From Clostridia bacterium (GTDB lineage Bacteria > Bacillota > Clostridia > Oscillospirales > CAG-272): DNA of 64,000 bases. The stretch lies in assembly GCA_017520505.1 (NCBI GenBank), contig JAFXFN010000034.1, forward strand, positions 22,199 to 86,198, written 5' to 3'. The position numbers were made by a program, and so were the translations under genes. The notes under the pieces are model-generated. The model was not told where the DNA came from and did no database searches. It saw only the letters and a program-made list of their open reading frames with translations. Positions 17,609 through 26,378 of the stretch are shown here, in pieces; position 1 is the stretch's first letter, and each line of letters opens with the position of its first letter.

Positions 17609-18283
17609 ATGTACCGACTTCTTATCGTTGACGACGAAGAAAAAATAAGAGAAATAATTAAAAAATATGCCGTATTCGAGGGCTATGAAACAGATGAAGC
17701 CACAGACGGTATGGATGCGGTGGAAAAGTGCAGGGGCAATGATTACGACCTCATCATAATGGATATTATGATGCCGTTTCTTGACGGCTTTTCAGCCGCA
17801 AAGGAAATAAGAAGATCAAAGGATATTCCCGTCATAATGCTTTCGGCAAGAGGCGAGGAATACGATAAGATACACGGCTTTGAGGTGGGTGCTGACGATT
17901 ACGTTGTCAAGCCGTTTTCACCCAAGGAGCTTATGATGCGTGTGAGTGCCGTCATAAACAGAACGAAGAAAAACGCAAGCTCAAGCGAAAAGGAAATAGT
18001 ATCGTTTGGCGGTCTTACCGTTGATTTTACGGGAAGGCTCGTATACGTTGACGGTGAAAAAGCGGAGCTTACACCGAAGGAGTATGAGCTTTTATTCTAT
18101 CTTGTCAGAAACCGAGGCATTGCCCTGTCACGTGAAAAGCTTATAACAGAGGTGTGGGGATATGACTTTTACGGCGATGACAGAACGCTTGACACACACA
18201 TAAAGCTTTTGCGCAAAAGCCTCGGAGAATACGCAAATCTCATCGTTACGCTCCGCGGTGTCGGCTACCGATTCGAGGGTTGA
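17609..18283 (+). CDS. response regulator, OmpR/PhoB family
   Basis: Cytosolic transcription factor of a two-component system. The receiver domain (1-120) has acidic residues in IVDDEE, the phosphoacceptor Asp in DLIIMDIMMPF (about residue 51) and the conserved Lys in VVKPFSP. The C-terminal winged-helix DNA-binding domain (about 128-224) ends in DTHIKLLRKSLGEYANLIVTLR (split here as the recognition helix and wing). The partner kinase starts within the same transcript three bases after the stop. The target genes are unknown; nothing beside the pair is an obvious regulon member. Confidence 0.95.
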   Translation: MYRLLIVDDEEKIREIIKKYAVFEGYETDEATDGMDAVEKCRGNDYDLIIMDIMMPFLDGFSAAKEIRRSKDIPVIMLSARGEEYDKIHGFEVGADDYVVKPFSPKELMMRVSAVINRTKKNASSSEKEIVSFGGLTVDFTGRLVYVDGEKAELTPKEYELLFYLVRNRGIALSREKLITEVWGYDFYGDDRTLDTHIKLLRKSLGEYANLIVTLRGVGYRFEG

Positions 18284-18285
18284 GT

Positions 18286-19776
18286 ATGTCGGAAAACAAA
18301 AAAGTGAAAAAGCGTACGAGCATAAAAACAAAAGCAATAATTTATACATCGGTATTTGCTTTACTGCTGCTCGTTACGGTGTGGATATTTCAGGTCGTGC
18401 TTCTTGATTCGTTTTACGAAGCGGCTGTCAACAGAACCATCGTAAAAACGGCGCAGACGGTAAGCGACGACATCGACACGGATGATATGGACAGATTCAT
18501 CAAAACGCTGTCAGACCGCACGAAGGCGGATATCAAGGTCGTATTTGCAGACGGCTCATCTGTTCAATCTCTTTCATACAAAAGCATACTGAACAATGAC
18601 GGCTTGGTAAAATACTACATTCAGCAAGCGGATGAAGAGGGCGGCGAATATTTTTCACGTCACGTAGAAGAGGTAAAAACACAGTCAGACGGTCAAAGAC
18701 CTCCCGAAAATCCGGGCGGCGGTATGCCGCCTCAAAAGAAAGAGGAAAAGAAAAAGCCGTTTGAAACAGCTTACGAATCGGAAAGTCTGATATACTGTCT
18801 TAAAGCAACGACCGCATCGGGCGAAAACGCATACATTGCGGTAAGCGCTGAGCTTTCACCCATTGATTCAACGGTCGAAACGATAAAAAATCAGCTTCTC
18901 GTCATCAGTATTTTGTTCATCGTCATTGCCGCACTCATGGGCGCATTGATCGCAAAAAAGCTGTCCTCACCCATAATCGCCATAAATAATTCGGCGAAAA
19001 AGCTTGCAGACGGAAATTACAGCGCAGACTTCGACGGCGGAACGATAAAAGAAACAGCAGAGCTTTCCGATACGCTCAACTATGCCGCACGTGAGCTTTC
19101 AAAGGTCGATTCCCTGCGCCGTGAGCTTATTGCAAACGTTTCCCACGATTTGAAAACACCGCTTACGATGATACGTGGCTACAGCGAGGTCATACGTGAC
19201 ATTCCATCGGAAAACACACCCGAAAACGTGCAGGTCATAATTGACGAGGCGGTACATCTGCAAAGGCTCGTCGATGATATTCTTTCAATTTCAAAAATCG
19301 AATCAGGAATGGATACGGCAAATCTCTCCTACGAAAGCATAACCGACCTTATTTGCGATATAAGCGCAAGATATTCAAAGCTGAAGGGTGCTGAGGGTTA
19401 CGAGATAATTTTTGAGCATCGTGAGAACATTTCCCTTTCATTTGACAGCGTCAAAATTTCTCAGGTCATATACAATCTTATCAACAACGCAATAAATTAT
19501 TCGTCAGATGACAAGCGTGTTACCATCGTACAGACACGCACGCAGACGGGTGTCAGAATCGAAGTCATCGACACGGGCTGCGGCATCTCTGAGGAAAACA
19601 TAAAACATATTTTCGACAGATATTACAAGGAGAACAAGGCTCACAAAAGGGCGGAAATAGGCACGGGGCTCGGTCTTTCCATCGTCAAGGGAATAATTGA
19701 GCTTCACGGCGGTACATACGGCGTTGTAAGCCGTATGGGCGTCGGCTCGTCCTTCTGGTTTGAGCTTAAAATTTGA
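18286..19776 (+). CDS. membrane sensor histidine kinase
   Basis: Partner of the preceding response regulator. There are two membrane helices (about 19-40 and 203-225) flanking an extracellular sensor region that carries a Pro/Lys-rich stretch (PPENPGGGMPPQKKEEKKK). A HAMP domain, a HisKA domain with the phosphorylated His in NVSHDLKTPLTMIRG, and an HATPase domain (N-box LINNAINYSS, G1 DTGCGI, F-box, G2 GTGLGLSIVKG) follow. The frame opens at a TTG at 18280, but the ATG at 18286 with GAGGG six bases upstream is preferred (496 aa). The signal sensed is not evident. Confidence 0.95.
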   Translation: MSENKKVKKRTSIKTKAIIYTSVFALLLLVTVWIFQVVLLDSFYEAAVNRTIVKTAQTVSDDIDTDDMDRFIKTLSDRTKADIKVVFADGSSVQSLSYKSILNNDGLVKYYIQQADEEGGEYFSRHVEEVKTQSDGQRPPENPGGGMPPQKKEEKKKPFETAYESESLIYCLKATTASGENAYIAVSAELSPIDSTVETIKNQLLVISILFIVIAALMGALIAKKLSSPIIAINNSAKKLADGNYSADFDGGTIKETAELSDTLNYAARELSKVDSLRRELIANVSHDLKTPLTMIRGYSEVIRDIPSENTPENVQVIIDEAVHLQRLVDDILSISKIESGMDTANLSYESITDLICDISARYSKLKGAEGYEIIFEHRENISLSFDSVKISQVIYNLINNAINYSSDDKRVTIVQTRTQTGVRIEVIDTGCGISEENIKHIFDRYYKENKAHKRAEIGTGLGLSIVKGIIELHGGTYGVVSRMGVGSSFWFELKI

Positions 19777-19777
19777 T

Positions 19778-20431
19778 ATGAACAAAAAACAAAAGGCGGC
19801 GCTTTGCGTGTCAATTCTTGAGGGGATATATCCCGAAGCCGTCTGCGCACTTGAGTCGGGAGGCGACCCGTGGCGACTGCTCGTCATGGGCAGGCTTTCG
19901 GCGCAATGCACCGATGCAAGGGTAAACGAGGTCTGCCGACAGCTTTTTCGTGAAATTCCCGACATAAACGCAATGGCAAAGGCGGAGCTTTCGCAGATAG
20001 AACGGCTCATTTTCTCCTGCGGACTTTACAAAACAAAGGCGCAAAGCCTTAAAGGAATGGCTGAAAAGATAGTAAATGAGTATGACAGCCGTGTTCCCGA
20101 CACGATGGAGGAGCTTTTAACACTCCCCGGTGTTGGACGGAAGATAGCAAACCTCATTTTAGGAGACGTGTACGGCAAGCCTGCAATAGTTGCCGACACG
20201 CATTGCATCAGAATAAGCGCAAGACTTGGATTTTGTCCGCCGAAGTCCTCTCCCGAAAAGACGGAGAAGATATTGAAAGAGCTGATAGCACCCGAAAAGC
20301 AATCCGATTTCTGCCACAGAATAGTTCAGTTCGGACGTGACACGTGCTCCTCCCGTTCACCGAAATGCGCCGAATGTCCTCTTTCCGAGGTGTGTACCGA
20401 ATACAAGAAAAACAAAAGCAAGGAATCATAA
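19778..20431 (+). CDS. nth: endonuclease III (DNA glycosylase/AP lyase)
   Basis: Base excision repair enzyme removing oxidised pyrimidines and cutting the AP site. The helix-hairpin-helix LPGVGRKIANLI holds the catalytic Lys, and VADTHCIR holds the catalytic Asp. The C-terminal 4Fe-4S cluster ligands are spaced C-x6-C-x2-C-x5-C (CSSRSPKCAECPLSEVC). At 217 aa it is standard. The frame is open upstream inside the kinase gene, but the ATG at 19778, one base after that gene's stop, gives the normal N-terminus. It is followed one base after its stop by mtaB. Confidence 0.95.
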   Translation: MNKKQKAALCVSILEGIYPEAVCALESGGDPWRLLVMGRLSAQCTDARVNEVCRQLFREIPDINAMAKAELSQIERLIFSCGLYKTKAQSLKGMAEKIVNEYDSRVPDTMEELLTLPGVGRKIANLILGDVYGKPAIVADTHCIRISARLGFCPPKSSPEKTEKILKELIAPEKQSDFCHRIVQFGRDTCSSRSPKCAECPLSEVCTEYKKNKSKES

Positions 20432-20432
20432 T

Positions 20433-21713
20433 ATGGCTTATACAATAGGTATTTGCACGCTTGGATGCCGTGTGAATCAGTACGAATCGTCAGCACTCGC
20501 AAGGCTTTTTGAAAACGAAGGCTTTGTAATTTCACCGTTTGATGAAAAATGCGACGCTTACGTAATAAACACCTGTACTGTCACCGCCGAAAGCGACAGA
20601 AAATCACGTCAGACGGTGCGCCGTGCGCTGTCAAACGGAACTGTTGTCGCCGTTTGCGGCTGTTCTTCACAGCTTAACGCACAGGTTTTCTATGACCTCG
20701 GCGCACATTACGTTTGCGGAACACGAAATAAGCTGTCCGTGTTTGATTACATAAAAGAAAACATCGGGAAAGCTCCCGAAAGAAAAATAAACTCCACAGC
20801 GCCGTCAAGTCTGCCATACGAAAATATGAACGGCATCTCAACGGAAAGAACAAGGGCATACATCAAAATTCAAGACGGCTGTGACGGCGCTTGTACGTAC
20901 TGCGCAATTAAAAACGCACGTGGATGCTCCGTTTCAAGGGACGAGGAGGAAATACTTTGCGAGGTAAAAACCCTTGTAAATGAGGGATTTTGTGAGTTTG
21001 TGCTTACAGGCATCGAAACATCATCATACAAAAATCTGCCCTCGCTTATAAAAAAGGTGTCGGACATCGGCGGAGTACAGCGCATCAGGCTCGGCTCACT
21101 TGACCCGTCGTTCTTGCGCCCCGATGTCACAGATGCACTCCTTTCGTGTGACAAGCTGTGTCCGCATTTTCATTTGTCCGTCCAAAGCGGAAGCGACAGA
21201 ATTTTAGCACTTATGAAAAGAAAATATAATTCCGCAATTTTAAGGCGGAATATTGACTATATTCTTTCAAAAAACAAAGATTTCCGCTTCAGCTGTGACA
21301 TAATTGCAGGCTTTCCGACAGAAACGGAGGATGACCTTGAGGACACCGCAAGCCTTTTAAAAGATTATCCGTTTGTCCACGCACACATTTTCCCGTATTC
21401 GGAAAGGTCGGGGACCCCTGCCGCCGAAATGATTGGTATGTTACCTAAAGCAGAGCGCAAAAAGCACGCAGAGTATCTTGACAAGATCAGCGCCGCCAAA
21501 GCGCAAGAGCTTATGGAAAAGAAAATAAACGAGAAAAAACAGCACACCGTGCTGTTTGAAACGTATAAAAACGGCATTTTATGCGGCCACGCCGAGGATT
21601 TTACCGAGGTGTTTATGCACAGCACCGAAGATTTAAAAGGAAAAATAATAGCCGTGCGCGCCGACAGTATCATAGACGGTAAGCTGTTTTGCGTTATGAT
21701 GTCCGCAAATTGA
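20433..21713 (+). CDS. mtaB: tRNA (t6A37) methylthiotransferase MtaB
   Basis: Radical-SAM enzyme that converts t6A at position 37 of ANN-decoding tRNAs to ms2t6A. The N-terminal UPF0004 domain has three cluster cysteines (CTLGCRVNQYES, NTCTV, VCGCSSQ). The radical-SAM triad is CDGACTYCAIKNARG, and a C-terminal TRAM-like region follows. The opening TLGCRVNQYES is typical of MtaB rather than MiaB (which has a TxGCQMN opening). The ATG at 20433 was chosen over earlier in-frame codons because it follows the nth stop directly and gives the canonical start (426 aa). Confidence 0.93.
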   Translation: MAYTIGICTLGCRVNQYESSALARLFENEGFVISPFDEKCDAYVINTCTVTAESDRKSRQTVRRALSNGTVVAVCGCSSQLNAQVFYDLGAHYVCGTRNKLSVFDYIKENIGKAPERKINSTAPSSLPYENMNGISTERTRAYIKIQDGCDGACTYCAIKNARGCSVSRDEEEILCEVKTLVNEGFCEFVLTGIETSSYKNLPSLIKKVSDIGGVQRIRLGSLDPSFLRPDVTDALLSCDKLCPHFHLSVQSGSDRILALMKRKYNSAILRRNIDYILSKNKDFRFSCDIIAGFPTETEDDLEDTASLLKDYPFVHAHIFPYSERSGTPAAEMIGMLPKAERKKHAEYLDKISAAKAQELMEKKINEKKQHTVLFETYKNGILCGHAEDFTEVFMHSTEDLKGKIIAVRADSIIDGKLFCVMMSAN

Positions 21714-21736
21714 AATATTGAATAGTCATACACATA

Positions 21737-21786
21737 AATTCGGCTCATAATCGAAAATGATTTACGATTATGAGCCGAATTTTATT
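21737..21786. terminator. bidirectional terminator between mtaB and a convergent lipoprotein gene
   Basis: A perfect 17-bp stem (21737-21753 / 21765-21781; core CGGCTCATAATCG) with an 11-base loop. T-rich tails follow on the plus strand (TTTTATTTTTAT) and more weakly on the minus strand, fitting the convergent genes. Confidence 0.9.
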
Positions 21787-21824
21787 TTTATATCATACTA
21801 AAAATTGCTGAACAAAAAGAACGT

Positions 21825-22754
21825 CTATTCTTTTGTACTATCCGCATCAACATACTTTTCAAGTTCAAAATTTAATAGCCATTCATCTGTCGGATCTTCC
21901 GTCAAATCATCTAAACAAACAAAATTGTACCATTCATCTGATGAACAATATAACGATACCGAAGCCGGTATTGCGGAGGATACGGGAAGGTCAAAATAAT
22001 CCATTTTCAACCTGAATTTTTTAAAAACGGTCATAACTTTATCTTCGGCAATTACAGTATATCGTATAAACTTGAGCTCGGCTGTACCTGTTTTGCAATA
22101 TATCACCTCTTTGCCATCATCAAGAGTTTCCATTTTAGTAACTACAATACGACTATTATTAAAAAAATCCAAATATTTCCTTTTATACAGCTCATCGAAT
22201 TGACTTTTTGTAAAGCAATGAGAATATCCCGAGCTGCCATTCTCGAATTTATACGAAAAGGAATAATATGAACCACTCCACGATACGCTATTTATCCAGC
22301 CGTCTTCCGGAAGCTTCTGTATATACAGATTATTAAAATCACAAGACACAATAGCGCCTTTGTCATCTTTAGGGAAGGCGGTAACCATTATTCTTTTTTG
22401 CTGTTCAGTTAGTCTTCCTTTGATCACACTATCTCTGAATTCCTTCATTGAAGAAAAAATGACAGTAGCTAATTGCTGATTCTGTACTTTGTATACAGAA
22501 GGATCATCGAACACGATAAAATTGCCATCATTGTTACAGACAATGTTATAATCTGAATTATTATCTTCTATATCGACTATGCTATCGTTAGTCTGTGTTG
22601 TTACCTCATCGGTGTTTTCGCCAATGTCGGTATTCTCATTTGTTACCTCGGCTGTGCTTGTATCAGTGGCGGTATCAACGTAATCGCCGTTTCTGCACGA
22701 GCAGATTACCAGCATCAAAGTCAAACAAATAACAATTGTCAATTTCTTTTTCAT
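21825..22754 (-). CDS. putative lipoprotein of unknown function
   Basis: Not recognised. The start at 22754 (MKKKLTIVICLTLMLVICSC) gives a lipoprotein signal peptide with lipobox ICSC, and GGAGG lies eight bases upstream; an earlier in-frame start at 22781 lacks this. A Thr/Asp/Asn-rich low-complexity spacer (about residues 22-65) is typical of surface lipoproteins. The rest (about 240 aa) is a soluble domain rich in Lys, Asp and aromatic residues with no motif I can name. It has its own terminator at 21737-21786 and lies downstream of rplL without sharing its transcript. Confidence 0.75.
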   Translation of the reverse strand: MKKKLTIVICLTLMLVICSCRNGDYVDTATDTSTAEVTNENTDIGENTDEVTTQTNDSIVDIEDNNSDYNIVCNNDGNFIVFDDPSVYKVQNQQLATVIFSSMKEFRDSVIKGRLTEQQKRIMVTAFPKDDKGAIVSCDFNNLYIQKLPEDGWINSVSWSGSYYSFSYKFENGSSGYSHCFTKSQFDELYKRKYLDFFNNSRIVVTKMETLDDGKEVIYCKTGTAELKFIRYTVIAEDKVMTVFKKFRLKMDYFDLPVSSAIPASVSLYCSSDEWYNFVCLDDLTEDPTDEWLLNFELEKYVDADSTKE

Positions 22755-22905
22755 AACAATATCCTCCGTATTTTTGACCATAAGCTATTACCGCTGTATT
22801 GCCTTTCCGAAATAATTATACCACACGATTTTTACTTTTTCAATGCCCCCCGCTGTGATTTTACACAAATTTTGACACTCTGACTTGTGCAAATTGAATA
22901 ACGGA

Positions 22906-22939
22906 AAATAACCGAGTATCAAACGATACTCGGTTATTT
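22906..22939 (-). terminator. terminator of the rplJ-rplL operon
   Basis: A 15-bp perfect stem (22906-22920 / 22925-22939, core ATAACCGAGTATC) with a four-base loop and a T-rich tail on the minus strand, about 20 bp after the rplL stop. Confidence 0.85.
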
Positions 22940-22959
22940 GAGACTTATTTAAAAGTCTA

Positions 22960-23337
22960 TTATTTGATTTCAACAGTAGCGCCAGCTTCTGTGAGCTTAG
23001 CCTTGTATTCTTCAGCTGTAGCCTTGTCAACGCCTTCCTTAAGAGCCTTAGGAGCACCCTCAACGATGTCCTTAGCTTCCTTAAGACCAAGACCTGTAAG
23101 TTCACGAACAACCTTGATAACTCCGAGCTTGGAGGAACCGAAGGAAGCGAGAATTACGTCGAATTCTGTCTTTTCTTCTGCAGCAGCTGCAGCAGGAGCA
23201 GCAGCGCCTGCAACTGCAACGGGAGCAGCAGCGCTTACGCCGTATTTTTCTTCGAGACCTTTAACGAGGTCAGCGAGTTCGAGTATTGTAAGGGAATCAA
23301 GTTCTTCAAGAATCTTTTCGATTTTTTCGTTAGCCAT
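22960..23337 (-). CDS. rplL: 50S ribosomal protein L7/L12
   Basis: Stalk protein present in multiple copies, recruiting translation factors. The N-terminal dimerisation domain ([33 protein letters not shown]), Ala-rich hinge ([20 protein letters not shown]) and C-terminal domain ([30 protein letters not shown]) are all present; 125 aa is standard. It is coded directly after rplJ, whose product anchors it. Expression is likely set by the leader upstream of rplJ. Confidence 0.98.
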   Translation of the reverse strand: MANEKIEKILEELDSLTILELADLVKGLEEKYGVSAAAPVAVAGAAAPAAAAAEEKTEFDVILASFGSSKLGVIKVVRELTGLGLKEAKDIVEGAPKALKEGVDKATAEEYKAKLTEAGATVEIK

Positions 23338-23384
23338 TTTTAATACACCTTTCGTATTTTTTCAGTAAATTTTATGAAGCCGAA

Positions 23385-23930
23385 TTATTCTGCTGCAGCT
23401 TCTTCAGCAGGTGCTGCCTCAGCAGCGGGTGCGCCTTCACCCTGCTTGTCGATAACAGCCTGGAGTACATAAGCCAGGTTGTACAAGGGGGAGCGAACAC
23501 ATCCGAGGATCTTCGCAATAAGAGTTTCCTTGGACGGAATTTCAGCAAGAGCCATAACGCCTGCCTTGTCAAGGATCTCACCGTCAACAAAGCCTGCCTT
23601 TATGTCAAACGTCTCAACTGTGTCAGCGTACTTCTTGAGGATCTTTGCGGGAGCAACCGCATCGTTCTGGCTGATAGCAACCGCTGTCATGCCTTCAAGA
23701 ACTTCGCCAAGCTGTGCGTAGCCTACTTCTTCAACAGCTCTCTTTGTCATTGTATTCTTAATAACAGAATACTCAACGCCTGCTTCTCTGAGCTCAGCTC
23801 TCATCTTTGTGTCGTTTTCAACCGTGATGCCGGCATATGTTACGATAACGCAAGAGGAAGCTGTCTTGAGCTTTTCAGCAAGGTCAGCAACGATCTGTTG
23901 TTTTTGAGCCTTGATCTTTTCGCTTGCCAT
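23385..23930 (-). CDS. rplJ: 50S ribosomal protein L10
   Basis: Base of the ribosomal stalk that binds 23S rRNA and L7/L12 dimers. It opens MASEKIKAQKQQIVADLAEKL and contains VTYAGITVENDTKMRAELREAGVEY (in parts), a KNTM motif and the C-terminal L12-binding helix. An Ala/Glu-rich tail brings it to 181 aa. The gene heads the rplJ-rplL operon and is separated from its usual neighbours rplK-rplA, which are not in this window. A leader of about 160 nt with an attenuator precedes it. Confidence 0.97.
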   Translation of the reverse strand: MASEKIKAQKQQIVADLAEKLKTASSCVIVTYAGITVENDTKMRAELREAGVEYSVIKNTMTKRAVEEVGYAQLGEVLEGMTAVAISQNDAVAPAKILKKYADTVETFDIKAGFVDGEILDKAGVMALAEIPSKETLIAKILGCVRSPLYNLAYVLQAVIDKQGEGAPAAEAAPAEEAAAE

Positions 23931-24090
23931 TTGATTATTTACCTCCGTTTTGGTTTTGTCTTCCGAAAACAGAAAACGCCTTCTTTTCTCGACCGAAAAG
24001 AAAGCGTAAAAATACTTAAAGTATATACCGTTTTCCCCTCGGCAGGAAAGCTTTCGCTTTTACCGAAACCTGCTGTCTTCGGATTAACAC
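23931..24090 (-). promoter_or_regulatory. ribosomal protein L10 leader with attenuator hairpin
   Basis: The untranslated leader of rplJ-rplL. On the minus strand a hairpin (CGCTTTCTTTTC / GAAAAGAAGGCG, plus-strand 23977-24006) is followed by TTTTCTGTTTT, an intrinsic-terminator layout. Upstream lie further stem segments around AAAGCGAAAGCTTTC. L10 leaders in Firmicutes bind the L10-L12 complex to cause feedback attenuation; the position and form here fit that model. Confidence 0.75.
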
Positions 24091-24094
24091 GTGG

Positions 24095-24123
24095 ATTATA
24101 TCATATATTTTATTATTTGTCAA
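24095..24123 (-). promoter_or_regulatory. promoter of rplJ-rplL
   Basis: On the minus strand a perfect TTGACA (24118-24123) and perfect TATAAT (24095-24100) are separated by 17 bp, placing the transcript start about 150 nt before rplJ. Confidence 0.9.
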
Positions 24124-24150
24124 TAGGTAAACACAACGTTTACATTTTAT

Positions 24151-24744
24151 TTACTTATAAAATCTGATATTTGCGATTACCTTTCCGACGATCGTGACGT
24201 CCTTGACGATTATCGGGCGCATAGTGCTGTTTTCAGGCTGAAGCCTTATATGCCCTTTTTCCTTATAAAACGTCTTGACCGTTGCCTCGTCCTCGATAAG
24301 TGCCACAACGATCTCGCCGTTTTCGGCGCACGGTGTTTTGCTTATGACAACGTAATCTCCGTCAAGAATTCCCGCCTCTATCATACTTTCACCCTTGACA
24401 CGAAGCGCAAATACCTCGCTTGACCTGTAATTTGCGGGAATTTGCACGCTTATATAGCCGTCGTAATTTTCCTCTGCAAATATGGGAAGACCTGCGGCGA
24501 CCTTGCCGAGAACGGGAACTGCAGGTGTCGTACTTCCGCCTGCACGCACGGTACGGCATTTGCCCTGCTCTCTTTGAATATACCCTTTTTCTTCAAGCTT
24601 GCGCAGATAGCCGTGTACGGTCGATGTGCTTGCAAAGCCTATAGCGTCCTTGATGTCACGCACACTCGGCGAGCATTTTCCTTTATTTATTTCATCAACG
24701 ATAAATTCGTATATTTTCCGTTCTTTTTCGGTGAGCTGTACCAT
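24151..24744 (-). CDS. lexA: SOS repressor LexA
   Basis: Transcriptional repressor of the DNA-damage response, inactivated by RecA-stimulated self-cleavage. The N-terminal winged helix (about 1-65) includes SPSVRDIKDAIGFASTSTVHGYL. The C-terminal S24 domain has the cleavage site Ala-Gly in KVAAGLPIF, the catalytic Ser in VKGESMIEAG and the catalytic Lys in EATVKTFYKE. At 197 aa it is full length. A probable own-regulation SOS box lies 70 bp upstream, and a perfect SOS box precedes recA at 45515. Confidence 0.97.
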   Translation of the reverse strand: MVQLTEKERKIYEFIVDEINKGKCSPSVRDIKDAIGFASTSTVHGYLRKLEEKGYIQREQGKCRTVRAGGSTTPAVPVLGKVAAGLPIFAEENYDGYISVQIPANYRSSEVFALRVKGESMIEAGILDGDYVVISKTPCAENGEIVVALIEDEATVKTFYKEKGHIRLQPENSTMRPIIVKDVTIVGKVIANIRFYK

Positions 24745-24812
24745 AGTAAACCTCTGAATATTTTAATACACTATCATTATATCACGGAAAAATGAACAAA
24801 TATACAAAAAAT

Positions 24813-24826
24813 CGAATATTTGTTCG
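24813..24826 (-). promoter_or_regulatory. SOS box (LexA operator) upstream of lexA
   Basis: CGAATATTTGTTCG on the plus strand differs by one base from the Firmicute consensus CGAAC-N4-GTTCG. It sits just upstream of the presumed -35 region of lexA; the minus-strand -10 TATAAT is at 24776-24781. This fits LexA autoregulation. Confidence 0.8.
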
Positions 24827-24898
24827 CTTTTTTAACGAGAAAATCTGTAAATCCGCAAAGAAAACATAAATACTTTTCCATTTCATTCAGCGTGCATA

Positions 24899-24972
24899 TG
24901 CGCCCGCCTGCGCCCCCCCACAGTCCGCAGGACTGCCCGCAGGCATAGGGCGCAGATTTCCTGCGGAAATCT
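24899..24972. repeat. nested modular palindrome element
   Basis: Outer arms TGCGCCC (24899-24905) / GGGCGCA (24948-24954) and GCCTGC/GCAGGC enclose a small hairpin AGTCC-GCA-GGACT (24922-24934). A flanking hairpin AGATTTCC-TGC-GGAAATCT (24954-24972) is the same module as at 12377. It lies in the gap between lexA and the rplT terminator. The rest of 24745-25047 is lexA promoter and AT-rich spacer. Confidence 0.7.
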
Positions 24973-24982
24973 AATCAGATTC

Positions 24983-25036
24983 AAAAAAACGTGGACGGCT
25001 CATTCGGGAAATAATTCTCCAAACGAGCCACCCACC
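24983..25036 (-). terminator. terminator of infC-rpmI-rplT
   Basis: On the minus strand a long imperfect stem (GTGGCTCGTTTGG pairing with CCGAATGAGCCGTCCAC) is followed by TTTTTTT, immediately downstream of rplT. Confidence 0.8.
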
Positions 25037-25047
25037 TTTTAAGTAGC

Positions 25048-25404
25048 TTATTTAAGTGCTGCCTTTGCCTGTTCTGCAAGTGCTGCGAAAGCATCCTTGT
25101 CGTAAACAGCGATCTCAGCGAGCATCTTACGGTTGAGTGTTACTCCAGCCTTCTTAAGACCGTTCATGAATGTGGAGTAGTTCATACCGTTAACCTTTGC
25201 CTGAGCAGAGATTCTCGTGATCCAGAGACGACGGAAGTCTCTCTTCTTCATCTTTCTGCCTGCGAAAGCGTAGTTGCCGCTCTTCATTACCTGCTGCTTA
25301 GCCATCTTGAAGTGCTTGCTCTTTGCACCCCAGTAGCCTTTTGCGAGCTTGAGCATTTTATTTCTTCTCTTACGAGTTGCTAATGCGCCTTTAATTCTTG
25401 CCAT
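25048..25404 (-). CDS. rplT: 50S ribosomal protein L20
   Basis: Early 23S rRNA-binding assembly protein; it also acts as autogenous repressor of this operon in Firmicutes. It begins [26 protein letters not shown] (in two blocks) with the basic N-terminal extension, and has the [10 protein letters not shown] and [14 protein letters not shown] motifs. Length 118 aa is standard. It is last in infC-rpmI-rplT and is followed by a terminator. Confidence 0.98.
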   Translation of the reverse strand: MARIKGALATRKRRNKMLKLAKGYWGAKSKHFKMAKQQVMKSGNYAFAGRKMKKRDFRRLWITRISAQAKVNGMNYSTFMNGLKKAGVTLNRKMLAEIAVYDKDAFAALAEQAKAALK

Positions 25405-25431
25405 TTTTTATTTCCTCCTATTCTTCCTAAA

Positions 25432-25629
25432 TCAGTCCTTGGGGATAAGAGACTTAACAGTCTTCGTGAAGCAATCGCTGAGGTAGCCTCTCTGTCTGAG
25501 GTCTCTCTTACGCTTTGTGCTCTTCTTGCCGAGCTTGTGACGGCGGTTTGTGTGATTGATCTTTACCTTGCCTGTGCCTGTGAGACTGAATCTTTTGGAC
25601 GAGGCCTTATGTGACTTGATTTTTCCCAT
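25432..25629 (-). CDS. rpmI: 50S ribosomal protein L35
   Basis: Small basic ribosomal protein, 65 aa, beginning MGKIKSHKASSKRFSLTGTG and containing NRRHKLGKKSTKRKR. It lies between infC and rplT in the conserved order, 27 bp before rplT. Confidence 0.98.
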   Translation of the reverse strand: MGKIKSHKASSKRFSLTGTGKVKINHTNRRHKLGKKSTKRKRDLRQRGYLSDCFTKTVKSLIPKD

Positions 25630-25687
25630 GATTTTTTCCTTTCCTGTAAATAAATTCTGTGATACTACGCATCAAAGGGGCATAATA

Positions 25688-26221
25688 TCAGCCTTTGTTT
25701 TTTGCGTCGGGTTTGATGGGAGAAAGCATCATCGTGATGTTTCTGCCTTCTGCCACCGGGGGCTTATCGCAAGCACCGTATTCGGCGCAAGCATCGGCAA
25801 AGCGTTGGAGAATATCGTAGCCCATGCTCTGATGAGTGATCTGTCTTCCCCTGAATCTGACAACGACCTTAACCTTATCCATTCCCTTTAAGAAACGGTG
25901 GGCGTGCTTAACCTTTGTCATGAAATCGTGCGTGTCGATAGTAAGCGAAAGCTGGATTTCCTTGACTTCGGCATTCTGCTGTTTTTTCTTTGCTTCCTTT
26001 TCCCTTTTGTCACGGTCGAAGCGGTACTTACCGTAATCAATAACCTTGCACACAGGGGGATTTGCAGTGGGTGCGATAAGAACGAGGTCAAGACCTCTGT
26101 CGTATGCGATCTCACGTGCTTCGTCGGCGCTCATTATTCCGAAAACCTCGCCGTCGTCACCGACAACTCTCACCTGCGCGAGCTTAATGTCGTCATTGAT
26201 TAAAAGATCCTTAGTGCTTAT
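25688..26221 (-). CDS. infC: translation initiation factor IF-3, probable AUA start
   Basis: IF-3 keeps ribosomal subunits apart and proofreads the start codon. The N-domain (LLINDDIKLAQVRVVGDDG), Lys-rich linker (KREKEAKKKQQ) and C-domain (EIQLSLTIDTHDF, VVVRFRGRQITH) are intact. No ATG lies at the expected N-terminus; the frame only reaches an ATG at 26407, inside the leader. The likely start is ATA at 26219-26221, nine bases after GGAGG, giving about 177 aa that begin ISTKDLLIND. A TTG two codons earlier sits too close to the GGAGG. Non-AUG starts on infC are known to allow IF-3 autoregulation. Confidence 0.93.
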   Translation of the reverse strand: MSTKDLLINDDIKLAQVRVVGDDGEVFGIMSADEAREIAYDRGLDLVLIAPTANPPVCKVIDYGKYRFDRDKREKEAKKKQQNAEVKEIQLSLTIDTHDFMTKVKHAHRFLKGMDKVKVVVRFRGRQITHQSMGYDILQRFADACAEYGACDKPPVAEGRNITMMLSPIKPDAKNKG

Positions 26222-26372
26222 TGCCAAACACCTCCAAAATAGATTAAAAAAATGCGGTGAAACATTTTTCCCGCATACCAAAACCACGGCACAATACAGC
26301 CGTTTGTAAGTATTAACCCACAGCTTTAAGCGGTCAAGGTGAGAACGGAAAATCGTTTCTGCTTTTTTTGTA
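26222..26372 (-). promoter_or_regulatory. infC leader (L20-leader type) with attenuator
   Basis: The untranslated leader of about 150 nt between the promoter and infC. Near its 3' end the minus strand reads ATGCGG ... CCGCAT followed by seven T residues (plus-strand 26245-26276), a terminator that would stop transcription about 20 nt before the GGAGG. The arrangement matches the Firmicute L20 leader, where L20 binding favours the terminator. Confidence 0.75.
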
Positions 26373-26378
26373 CAAGAT

